From contig NC_079136.1 in NCBI RefSeq assembly GCF_945859705.1, positions 6,985,501 through 7,049,500 on the forward strand: a DNA stretch of 64,000 bases, in the 5' to 3' direction. Position numbers and translations under genes: made by a program. The stretch comes from Episyrphus balteatus (taxonomy: Eukaryota; Arthropoda; Insecta; Diptera; Syrphidae). Under the pieces are notes generated by a model. That model was not told the DNA's origin, ran no database searches, and saw only the letters and a list, made by a program, of their open reading frames with translations. Of this stretch, positions 14,070-24,426 are shown in pieces; positions within the stretch are counted from its first letter, which is position 1, and each line of letters opens with the position of its first letter.

Positions 14070-14071
14070 TA

Positions 14072-15080
14072 GGCACACGGGTGCGAATTTGATTTATACT
14101 TTTTCATGTCACTAGAACTTTTTTCTGTCTCAATATTTTATAGAGAATCATATAATGATATTGATGTGGAATTTTCCGAAGAATTCGAATATTGTATTCA
14201 CAATTCCAAAAAAATGTATTTTCACCCTTATAAAGAGACTTTTTTTGTGACCACTTTTTTGATAAAAATCGTAATTTTTTTTTGTCCTGCCAAATTCGCA
14301 ATCATGTGCCGACAGAGGGTTAACATGTCGTTTAAGTCTTGTAATTTAGTTTATACCATATCAACAACGTGAGAACTTTTTCATTTAAGTTCAAACGTCA
14401 TTTTTAAACCACATACAAATAGCTCCACATTTTATTAGTTTCGAGATAAGTTAATACCACTTGTAAAGATAGATAATTTTAATAAAAGCAGTTATATCTG
14501 CATTTCTTATCTAACCATCCAGTTCAGACAAAAAATTTTATCTTGAAGATTAATAAAAATCTGTACCCCATAATAATTGTCAATTAGATTAATATATTAG
14601 TTGTGACATGATGGCATGATAAATTTTTCTAAAAATAAATTTAAAAGCAAGACAATATCAAAATTTGTTTCTACTTAAGCTCCGGTTTTTGCTAGATTCA
14701 ACAAAATATGATTTTTTTTTTGGGACATTATCAAGGTTTATATTATTTTATTACTTTATTTTTCTTATCAAATATTTCAATTCAAATGTGACTTTGTTTT
14801 GGTAAAATTCATTCTGAAAACCACCTTTGTTTTAAGAGCTTTCAAGTATAAGTAGCTTATCAAGTTTTTAATTGCGATGAATATAGATTCTATATGCAAT
14901 TATGCATTTTTGTAAAATAGTTAAACTTTAAAACTTTCGTCAAGCATGTAGTAGTAGTTTACCTACTTATTTAGAACGTAAAATTAAGCTAACATTTTTT
15001 GTGGAGTTTTTGAAATTAGATGGCATTTTATAGGTTTCGAAAGGAGCAAAAGCAGGTGTATCTACTAGTATGTCTGTTAG
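14072..15080. other. No gene seen
   Basis: AT-rich spacer. The open frames here lack family motifs. Confidence 0.4.
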
Positions 15081-15360
15081 GGTGGGTCAAAAAAAATCGA
15101 AATTCGTTTTTTTCGATTTTGTACTCCGAAAAATCGATTGCTAGACACTTCTAGAATATACACACCAAATATGAGCTCTTAATATTAATTTGAAGGTCCT
15201 CCGCTTCGCAATTTTCCATTTTTACATCAAGCGTCTACTAAAAAAATAATTTTTAAGCAAATTTTTTTCACATATTCTTGTAGAAAATTGAACGCTATTC
15301 TTCTTGCCAGGGTGGGACAGCAAAAATAAAAGATTTTGAAGAACGATATGATTTTACAGA
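15081..15360. repeat. Probable dispersed repeat beside the palindromic element
   Basis: It contains GGGTGGGTCAAAAAAAATCG followed by a small A/T-rich inverted repeat (TCGAAATTCG, TTTTTTCGATTTTG), and later GGGTGGGACAGCAAAAATAA. Such GGGTGGG(T/A)CA strings look like transposon-edge sequence, and the palindromic element begins just after. I cannot delimit it. Confidence 0.3.
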
Positions 15361-15378
15361 ATGTCTGTGAGATTTATA

Positions 15379-16460
15379 CAGGGTGTCCCAAAAGTAATGG
15401 ATCAAACGAAATATGCTGATAGGCCAACTTAAGGGCTCTCAGAATTTGGTAACTTGTTCATCCCAAATCCTTACGGTTTTCGATTTAATGCATTTTTTGT
15501 GAAATTTCGAAAAATTCCTACTTTGCAACAGTATTTTGCTTCCTCCGCCCCCAATGGATTTTTGTTTTTTATTATTCTTTCACTAAAACATTGTCCAATA
15601 ATAAGAAACAATTAATTAATCAAAACATTTTTTATTTCATACTGCATTTTGCTGCAAGTTAACTAACAGTTCCAAGTTTTCTCAAAATTCAATTTCTTAC
15701 ATTTATTTCAAAGCAACACACCGAAAAAAATTTGTATGGTGTGACACTGGTTTATTACTTTAAAAACTTGGTCCGTTATTGCAGTTTTCAAAAAGGTAGG
15801 TATACAAGTTTTCAAAGTTGTAGTTAGATCGAAAAATATTACAATTTTAATTCAACAAAACAGGATTTTTCAGAGCAAAAATACAAACAAAAATAAACAC
15901 ATTTTCTCGAACTGTTGTTTGTTTATTTCTCTTTGAATAAAAGCCTCTATTTTTGTTTGTTATTTTGCTCTGAAAATCTCTGTTTTTTTGCATTCAAATT
16001 GTAATATCTTTCGTTCTAATTTCATCTTTGGAAACTTTTATACATTTTTGAAATCTGCAATAACACTGCAAGTTTTCAAAATAATAAACCAGGGTCACAC
16101 CATAAAAATTTTGTCCAGGGTGTTGCTCTGAAATAAAAGTGAGAAATTGAGTTTTCATAAAACATGGAACTGTTAATTCGATTGCAGCAAAATGGCGAAT
16201 GAAATAAAAAATATTTTGATTAATTTATTATTTCCTATTATTAGGCAATGTTTTAGTGAAAGAATTGTAAAAAACAAAAATCAATTATGAGCGGAGGAAG
16301 CAAAATACTGTTGCAAAGTCGGGATTTATCGAAATTTCACAAAAACTGCATTAAATCGAAAACCGTAAGGATTTGGGATGAACAAGTTACCAAATTCTGA
16401 GAGTCCTTAAGATGGCCTATCAGCATATTTCGTTTGATCCATTACTTTTGGGACACCCTG
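15379..16460. mobile_element. 1.08-kb palindromic (fold-back) transposon with TA target duplication
   Basis: The first bases CAGGGTGTCCCAAAAGTAAT are exactly inverted at the right end, and both sides are flanked by TA (15377-15378 and 16461-16462). The arms run about 500 bp each, with clear matches in AAATCCTTACGGTTTTCGAT and TGTTGCAAAGTMG-type segments, down to a short centre near 15,920. No transposase ORF is present, so it is a non-autonomous element, probably mobilised by a Tc1/mariner-type enzyme (inferred from the TA duplication). It lies about 3.3 kb upstream of the candidate ATPase promoter. Confidence 0.8.
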
Positions 16461-16462
16461 TA

Positions 16463-19400
16463 TATATGTAAATCTAAATCCTATATATGTAGTTTCCAAC
16501 ACAAATAACACTTCTATTACTAAAAGCGAATTAACAAAATACATAGTAGTCTTTACATTTAAAAATGCTATTAATATCAGGATAAGACCTTATTCGGTGT
16601 ACTTTGTCTCAAATAATGAATCTCTTGAACGCTCTTTGAAAACTTTTTTTTATTGATTTTTATGTGGAGTTCTTAAGCCGACGAATGGCGTATTAAGAGG
16701 CACTTTGTTGATGCTATGAAAAATTATATTTTATTCTATTTTAATAACATTGCATAAACTTGAGGTTACGTTAAAAAAAACTTTCCGGAGACTTGAAAAA
16801 ATATTGACAAGTGTACTTGCATAATCAAAAAAAAATATTCTTTTTTTTCCAAAGTACGTACCTAACGTCTTAAAAAAAAAAAAAAAAACAAAATATGTAG
16901 GTACCTACGTTATGGATTGATTTATTTATTTGTTTGCCGTAAAGATTTCATCTTGAAACTCAATAAATGCCTTCAATAGTTAAGTTGAGACATTTTTTAT
17001 TTGCTATTAATCCTTCAAAACTTGCAAAATATATCGATAAGTAGGTAGTAAATCATCCATTGACTGGATTATATACTAAAAATGCAAATAATTTTAAAAT
17101 AAATTGCATTTTGATAAATCCAAACCGCATTGTCCTTCATTCCAAATACAACAAAATCTAAAATCACCATTATAAGGAAGGAACATAAAAAAATCAATAG
17201 ATTTTTGCATGACCTATAACAAACTTCAGTATGTTGCCTCTATATAAAAAATCCTTCAACTCTGAGAAATCCTGGGCATATTGTTTTTGTCCTTTTTTTG
17301 TTATACATGTTAACAATCTTTTCCAAAATAGTACTCTTTATCATAATCAGAAAAAAAAACTAAAAATACATCAAAACATGTTCAAACTTTTATCGTGTAA
17401 GAAAATATGTATAAATTATGCAACTCTTTCGTGTAAATTTGTTTTTCTTTTTACATATAAATGTATGTATGAAGCAGACTTTTTGGAGACATTTAGTTAG
17501 TTCTTCGCCCTAAAATCAATAAATGTACAAGTATGAACAAACATGCAAAAATACAAAAAAGAAAAAAAAAAAAAAGAATTAAATAAAAAAATTGTTGTAA
17601 CACTAAGTTCGCCAACCCTGTCTCTCTTCCAATAACAGTTTTTTGTATTTTTTTTTTTTACTTTCCAAGAGTTTATGTCAAGTTTTGTTACATAAGGACG
17701 AGGCCGGCCCACGTTTTTACGTAACATCATTTTTTTTCTTTCTTTCCTATTCTTCTTCTTATTTTTTTTCTGCTTACAAAGTCGTTATCCTTGCCAAAAA
17801 TAAAAAAAAAAAAACAACCTTAGAGACATATGTACATAAGGAGAACTGAAGGATATTGTTTTGTAATACACATTCTTCTCTCCTTTAGGAATGAAGAAAG
17901 GTATTTTTGAAAGTCTAATAAATTTTGTCATTTTCTCTCGTGACAATTCCAAAATGAGGTTTATGATGCTTTCTTGTTTCCTCTATATAACTTCTAATTT
18001 TTTTTTATCCTTCTTCTTCTTCCAATGTATGGGAATTTTATGTTTTTTTTTTCTTCCTTTCCATATTTGGCATGTATATAAGAAAAATTTTGTGCCAAAT
18101 ATAGGTTAGGTATCATTTTTGTTTTATAAGGATATGCCTCTTCTATACACATATATATCCTTTTTCTCTCGCTCGCATTTAAAAATAAGCTTTCAGGGTA
18201 TAGATTTGTGTAAAATGATATGCGCAATTCACATAGAAGAAAATTATGTAATTTATCTAAAAAAAAAAAAAAAGAAGAAAAATAAAGGACTTTTAAGGAC
18301 GAAAATTAAGGAAGAATAATTATATAAATGATGTTGAAGAAGAAGTTTCTAATTAAGATAAAGTACTTTACTTTATCCTCTTTGGACATAAGTTCTACCT
18401 ACCTACATTTTTATCGACCCCTTTTTCTGTCTTGGACTCAAATAAAGGACGAAGGATTGGGCAAAAAGCTTTCTTTCTCTCCAACCAACCGGAGAAAAAC
18501 ATACACACACAAAAAACATTATGGCCTAATTTTCTTTTCTGAAGTGCATGTTGTATTTGTTCATAATATAACTTCACATGCGACTCACTCCCCCTACTCC
18601 CCCTCTTTATCCTTTTAATTTGACATCTGGAAAAAAACAATTAAACAAACCCACAAATGAAAAATGAATTATTTGTGACAAGGAAAGACCTTGCTTTCTT
18701 TGTTTGTGTAGACTTGAGGTTGCAGTTTTTTTTTTTTCGATTTTCAATTTTTTCGTCAGTACATTTGACATTAAAAACTATTTTTATCAAAAGAATATTT
18801 TTGTGCTCTGTTTGCTTCCTCTTTCCTCAATTTCAATATAGAGATAGAAAAAGGTACCCTATACCAATTATGACGCATTGTGACGTCATTTTTCATTTCA
18901 GCGCAACCGCATATAATATGCATAAAATCAAACCCAATAACAAAAATAATAAAAAAAAAAACAGAGAAAAGTAGGAACAACAATTTGTCTTTAAATAATA
19001 TTTGCAATAAATAAGAAAAAAAAAATAATAACAAAAACAATCTTTTGTGTAAAAAACATGACAATAAACAAAAAATTTTGAGCTTTTTTTGGGGTAAAAA
19101 TCAGAGAAGGAAAAAAGTCCCATTATTGCATTTGTTGTAAATTTTTCGATCAAAATGCTATTAAACCGCCACCAACTTCAACCCCCCTTGGATACATAAT
19201 AGGAATAAAAATTACAACAAAAAAAAGAAAGAATAAAAAAGTTGTAAAAAGAAAAAAAGCTTTGCAAATTCGCTTTTTTTTTCTTTCATCCTCTCGCTTG
19301 CTCTGTGTATTACACAACTTGTGTAAAATATCTCACCCCTATTTGAGACAACGACGACAACCAACAGCACACGAGTAAAAAAGCTTTCAATAAATTTAGT

Positions 19401-19690
19401 ACGCATGGAGGGTTGGTAAGGTTAGAAGACAGTTGACACCGTTATCAGTGCCTCTTAAACAACACCGGTGTAGTGCTGTATATTCTCTCTACCCTAATTG
19501 TAAGCTTTTTTTCCTACCCCTCTCACTCTCAATATCTCGCTCTTTCATTCGCACAAGCTTTAAAAATAAGCTTCCCCCAAAAAGTACTTCAAGTGGTGGT
19601 GGAAAATTTTCTACACAACAAAAGACAAAAACAACAAAAACAAAAAAGCTTTTCGAAACTTGTAGTAGGAAAAATTTCACGGCGAAAAGC
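16463..19690. other. Proximal upstream region of the ATPase gene, no other gene
   Basis: AT-rich sequence rich in poly-A, poly-T and CT tracts. CTCTC/GAGAG-type strings cluster near 19,280-19,310 and 19,519-19,550, a composition often seen near insect promoters. Open frames here are low-complexity (Phe/Lys/Ser-rich) and not convincing. Confidence 0.4.
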
Positions 19691-19718
19691 TTAATACGAA
19701 CGGCATCTAGAAGTTCAG

Positions 19719-19752
19719 TTAGTCGAGCGCTGATCCCGAAGTGAAAAGGTCG
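19719..19752 (+). promoter_or_regulatory. Candidate TATA-less core promoter (Inr + DPE)
   Basis: TTAGTC at 19719-19724 resembles the insect initiator TCAKTY with the start A at 19721. GGTCG sits at 19748-19752, exactly +28 to +32, matching the downstream promoter element RGWCG. An overlapping TCAGTT at 19715 is an alternative initiator. There is no TATA box at about -30. The transcript would lead into the 5'UTR exon. The assignment rests on motif spacing only. Confidence 0.4.
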
Positions 19753-20143
19753 CGCGTTGTGTTCGTTGATACGGTTAGTTCAATAGAATATATAAAACCA
19801 AAGAATAAAAAAAAAAAAACTCAACTTGATTCTCTAAAAAGAAAAAGAAAAAAAATATTAATATTAGTTTTAAGCTTTAGTATAACACATAAAGCTTATT
19901 CTCTTTTTTTCCTTTTTCACTTCGATACTTCTTACAAAACTATATTTCAAATAATTTCATTTCTATTTTAGAAAAGATTCGAAAAGCAACCCACTGTATA
20001 AAACCAAATAAAAAAAGAATTCCGCATTTCCGTGAATATAATCTAAAACACAAAAAGGGGTGTTTTAACCCCTAAGAAAGAATCTGTTCTCTGTGGTGAA
20101 CTTATTGTGTAATAGTGCAAAGTAGTATTAAATAAAAAAAAAG
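19721..20143 (+). other. Candidate non-coding 5'UTR exon of Atpalpha
   Basis: This runs from the candidate initiator to a donor AAG|gtataat at 20143/20144. It has no long ORF and is less repetitive than its surroundings. It precedes the start exon at 20781 by a 637-bp intron. The donor choice is uncertain; other GT sites are possible. Confidence 0.35.
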
Positions 20144-20780
20144 GTATAATATCGTCGTTTTTTGAAAAAAATATCCTGACAATTATAACAATTTAATTTG
20201 TTTAAAAAAAAAAAATATTGTTACAATGCCAAACCAATATACGCCAAACATACCATTTGATTTTGTTAATACATTTTTTATTTGCTCTCTTGTGAAGTGA
20301 ACAGTAATTTTATTTTTTTCTTGAAAAACCTAACAGTGATGTGGTAAATTGCAATACAAAAGGATTTCAACGTTTTTAGTGAAGTTTAAGAGGTTTTTGA
20401 AAAATTATATTTTTTAAAAAACTGCGTTTTCAACCTATAAAACATTTGAAAAACTGTACATATAAAATGTTATTAGTTGGTACCTACTTATTTTATTACA
20501 AGTAGATACACACAAAGCTCAACAGACATTTTTTTCCCGTAAATTTTTTTTTTTTTTTTTTTTTTGTATATTTGTATATACTCTATATACAGAATATAAA
20601 ATATATACTCTATAATTTTTTTTTGTTTGATGAAAAATCTTAAATGCATATAAGTTGCGTAATAACGGTCTATTTTTCTGTGTCCTTAGTAGCAGTTAAA
20701 AAAATGTTATCCAAGACATGAACCTTTTTTAACTTAACTGTAACTGTTTCATAATGTTTTTTTCTTTCTCTCTGTTTTAG
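20144..20780 (+). other. Candidate first intron of Atpalpha
   Basis: Bounded by gtataat and a good acceptor tttctttctctctgttttag. Contents are T-rich low-complexity DNA; no other feature seen. Confidence 0.35.
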
Positions 20781-20869
20781 CCTGGTTGTTTTATGTTTTT
20801 ATTTCAATTAACTAAGCCAAATAGAATTACCAAAAATAAAGAAAAAAAAATTGGAATATGAATAACGAG
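20781..20869 (+). CDS. Atpalpha: Atpalpha start exon: 5'UTR plus codons for M-N-N-E
   Basis: The strong acceptor TTTCTTTCTCTCTGTTTTAG is followed by 77 bases of leader, then ATG AAT AAC GAG (20858-20869) and a donor gtaggt. The four codons end in phase 0, exactly matching the phase-0 exon that begins HGRADSY at 31247. In Drosophila as I recall it, the same junction is E|HGRADSY after a different short leader, so a tiny start exon is expected here. The ATG has A at -3. The exon would give MNNEHGRADSYRV and a total of 1,041 residues. Other start exons may exist, including one of the MALRSDYE type known from Drosophila; I did not find that here. Confidence 0.6.
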
Positions 20870-21215
20870 GTAGGTTGTGTTTGATGTTTTTTTTTTTTAC
20901 ACTTTTTCGTACTAAAAAGTCACAAAATCAACTATAAAAATTTAAGTGAAAGAAATGCAATTAACAACACAAAATGCAATAACAAATTTTCACAAAATAA
21001 GAACTAAATTGAAAAAAAAAAAAACTGAGTTAAATCAATAATCAGCAGTTCGTCTATGAGAATTAGAGAAAATAAAAGGGAGGAGAAGAAGGTACCTATT
21101 GGTTGTTCTTCTTATGGTTACATATCCCTTTCTCTTGATGGAAAAAAATAAGTAGAAAAGTAGGTGCGGCGGCGAATTGGAAATAGGTTCAATTCCTTAA
21201 TCTGTTTTTTTTCTT

Positions 21216-21960
21216 CCCTCGAAAATGGTTAAGGATATGTTTTAAAAGGATTTTTGTACATTTTTAGTACTGTTGTTCTAAATATCTAGAAAATTTATTA
21301 TCATATGTTTTTCTTTGGTTCTTTGACCGATTCTTAAGGATTTTTAGTTTTTTCCTTCCATCCATCCTCGCAGATGGTTAAGTAACAATTTTAAAAGGAA
21401 ATTAGTACATATTTAGAACTTTTGTTCTAATTTTATACAAAAAATTAACAACAAATCTTTGTCAGTAGATTTTTTTTGTCATTTCTTAAGGATTTTTAGT
21501 TTTTTCCTTCCATCAATACTTGAAAATGGTTAATGACCAATTTTAGTACTTTTGTTCTAATTTTCTAATAAATTTATAAACAAATGTTTGTCCACAGATT
21601 TCTTAACCAATTTTTTTAGGATTTGTAGTTTATTTTTACTTTCATCCATCCTCGAATATATTCAAGAACCGATTTTAAAAGGATTTAAGTACATTTTTAG
21701 TACTTCCTATCTAATTTTTAAATAAATTTGCTAACAAAAATGTTACGAACAAGATTATTATTTAACTGATTCTTCTTGATTTTTAGTTATTTTTTCTTAC
21801 AGCCTTCCTTAAAGATGGTTAACGAACAATTTTTAAAAGTACATTTTTAGTACTTTTGTTCTAATTTTCTAATAATTTGTTAACAAATTTTTGTCCTCTC
21901 ACATTTCTTAAACCATTTCTTTAGGATTTTTAGTTTTTTTTGTTACTATTATCCAATCTA
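21216..21960. repeat. Degenerate ~150-bp tandem repeat, five to six units
   Basis: A block repeats in order: (T)CCTCGAARATGGTTAA, then TTTTAAAAGGA, GTACATTTTTAGTAC, TTTTGTTCTAATTTTCTAAT, and TTCTTAAGGATTTTTAGTTTTTTCCTTCCATC. The ATGG core falls near 21225, 21374, 21526, (degenerate) 21656 and 21815, giving spacings of about 149, 152, 130 and 159. It begins about 350 bp after the start exon. Confidence 0.8.
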
Positions 21961-23965
21961 GTACATTATGTGTATGGAAATAATGGAAGTAGGTATACTG
22001 GAACGTCCTTTGCGCATGATAGTGTAGTAGGTAGGTTGGTTGGTATATATGCTCTGCTGCGGTTAACCTACAAATCTTTTTTCATATATTTTAATTTTTT
22101 TTCTGCTTGCTAAGCTACATACCTAGATCTATGCTGACAAAAAAAAAACCTTAAGAGGGGATTCCTATGTAGTTTGTTCGTTCTATAACTTGTGTTAAAG
22201 GGAAAAAATAAGGTTTTGTTGTTGGTTTATAAGAAAAGAAAAATAGAAAAAAACACACAAAACCAGTTAGAAAGAAAAATTCTTGATCACGATGATTTTC
22301 TATTCGACAGCGTGTTACTATTTCATTGTTGGTAGGTTTTTTGTTGTATCAAGAGCTTAAGGGTGTTGCTGATGCATTTGTCGTTTGGTAGGTATATAAT
22401 AGACCTAATGATTATAACTTATTCCAAGAAGAGAGATATGAATAAAAACCGCAAGGTGTTTGCTTGCAATAATTATAACAAAGAGAAAATGCTTATTATA
22501 GTGATAAACCCTTTAGAATATTTTTTTTTTCTTTTTATAGATAAAAAAGATAGATAGATACACTTTATACTTCAACCGAAAGTGCGGCATTTATCTATGA
22601 CGACAATTCTATTTTTTTTTCCCTCTATGCTCATAAATAATCTTGCCTTTGGGACAAATTCGAACAAAAATAAAATAAAATTCAAGTTCAATGCAATTTG
22701 CAATTTTGCCAAATTGTCAACTCATATAGAAGATACCTACGCACGACTATGCTATTGAATTGAGAAAAATAATAAAAATAAAAGTTTAGTTTAGTTTATT
22801 GTAGGTACTACGGATAGTATTATGTTTTTATTTCTAAACAAACTAATGAACCATGAATATCAAGATCAGTATATTTATAATAGAGAATAAACAAGAACAT
22901 AATACAACTACCGGTAGTTCTATTGTTGTTAGAGATAGATATAGATAGATGGGAATAATGCTTTAGGGGTCGAAATTGTGTTCAAAAGAGATTGATTGTG
23001 TGTATGAGCATAATAATGTAGTAGGTACCTAGGCTCCAGTAGCATATAAATTCATTTGATTATGTATTCTACATACACCTTTGTTCAGGGCTGGATTAGA
23101 TTAGAAAGAAAGAACAAAAAAAAAAAAATGAAAAGAGCCTGTAAAATATAAAACTACAAACTAGTTTTTTATTTTTAATTGTTTTTCTAGTTTCAAGTAT
23201 TTTTGAATGTCAATCATGATCTTTCCAAGAAATTGTTAAATAATCATGGCCTTTGCTCTTTTTTACTGAAAGTTATAAATGTTTTACATTTTTTAATTGG
23301 AATATCTTGACTTCACCTGAAAACGGGGATAAGATTAAAATTCCGCTTACAAAAACCCAGTAATCCCCGATATACTGCACGATCCGTTTAATTACGTAAT
23401 TATTGTGTGTTTTGATTAAAACCACAAACAAATTGACCCTATTAAAAGTATAAAGCACATTTGGCCAATCCGTATAGCGACCCTTCTTTTCGGGTAACTA
23501 CCTTAGCTAACCAAAGGGTGATATTATTAATTTAATTTTTGGAGAAAAAACTGCGATATAAGTGTTACTAAAGATAACAAAGAGCAGGTTAGTTCTAAAA
23601 CACAAGTGCACAAAATACACATATTTTAAATGTTTGATTACATAATATCTGGGTCAACATCTACCTTTTCTCTAAATGCGTCAATTTACCAAATTCTCTT
23701 TAGAGAACAGCGATGGTCAAGTTAACAATGATTCTACTTGTTCTCAAGAAAACTGGGTTTTGTTGCGTAACTTCTTTTAACAAATCACGTGTACCAATAG
23801 AATGTTCGTTCATTCATCACATGGTCACTGTTGATATGTCTCACGTCACTTTTATCCCAGAGTTTCTAGTAAGAAGTTGAATGCGTCTGTGAAGGCGCGT
23901 GCATTCACCCCTATTCCGATTGTCAATACTCGATTGATAGTTGATAACTCTTGAGATAAGCAGCC

Positions 23966-24426
23966 CTATCGAGGTATCCGTTCGGAGAAAGTTCCGAAAT
24001 GATAGCCCATTCCGATCGGAACTTAAATTTTTTTCAAGGTATCCACTTTGGAACAAAAAAATAAAGTATACAATCGCATTAATTTGACACATGTGTCAGC
24101 GTAATGTATTCAATAATAAAAATCCTTGTGGTGATCAAAAGCCTTCTTAATTTCAGCCAATCTCTCTTGCTGAGGCTTTGTCGCTGTTTTTTATTAATCT
24201 GCGCTAAAAATCAAAATTATAATAACATGAATTTATATTTTTTTTTCTGTGAAATTCCGCTTTTCTTAAAATACTCCGCAATTATTTTATGTCGCAGAAT
24301 TTCCGATGAAATTTAAGGCACTGTCAAAAAGCTTTTGCTAAACACACTTCATCGCAGTGCGTTGATGGGCGTCATGTTTCATCGGAAAATTCTCCGATAT
24401 GTCAACCGGAACGGATACCTCAATAG
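23966..24426. mobile_element. Short non-autonomous element with 18-bp TIRs
   Basis: CTATCGAGGTATCCGTTC at 23966-23983 is inverted at 24409-24426 with one mismatch (C/T). The 461-bp interval has no transposase. Several TTCCGA/TCGGAA motifs lie near both ends, like sub-terminal binding sites. The family is not identified and the target duplication is unclear. Confidence 0.5.
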
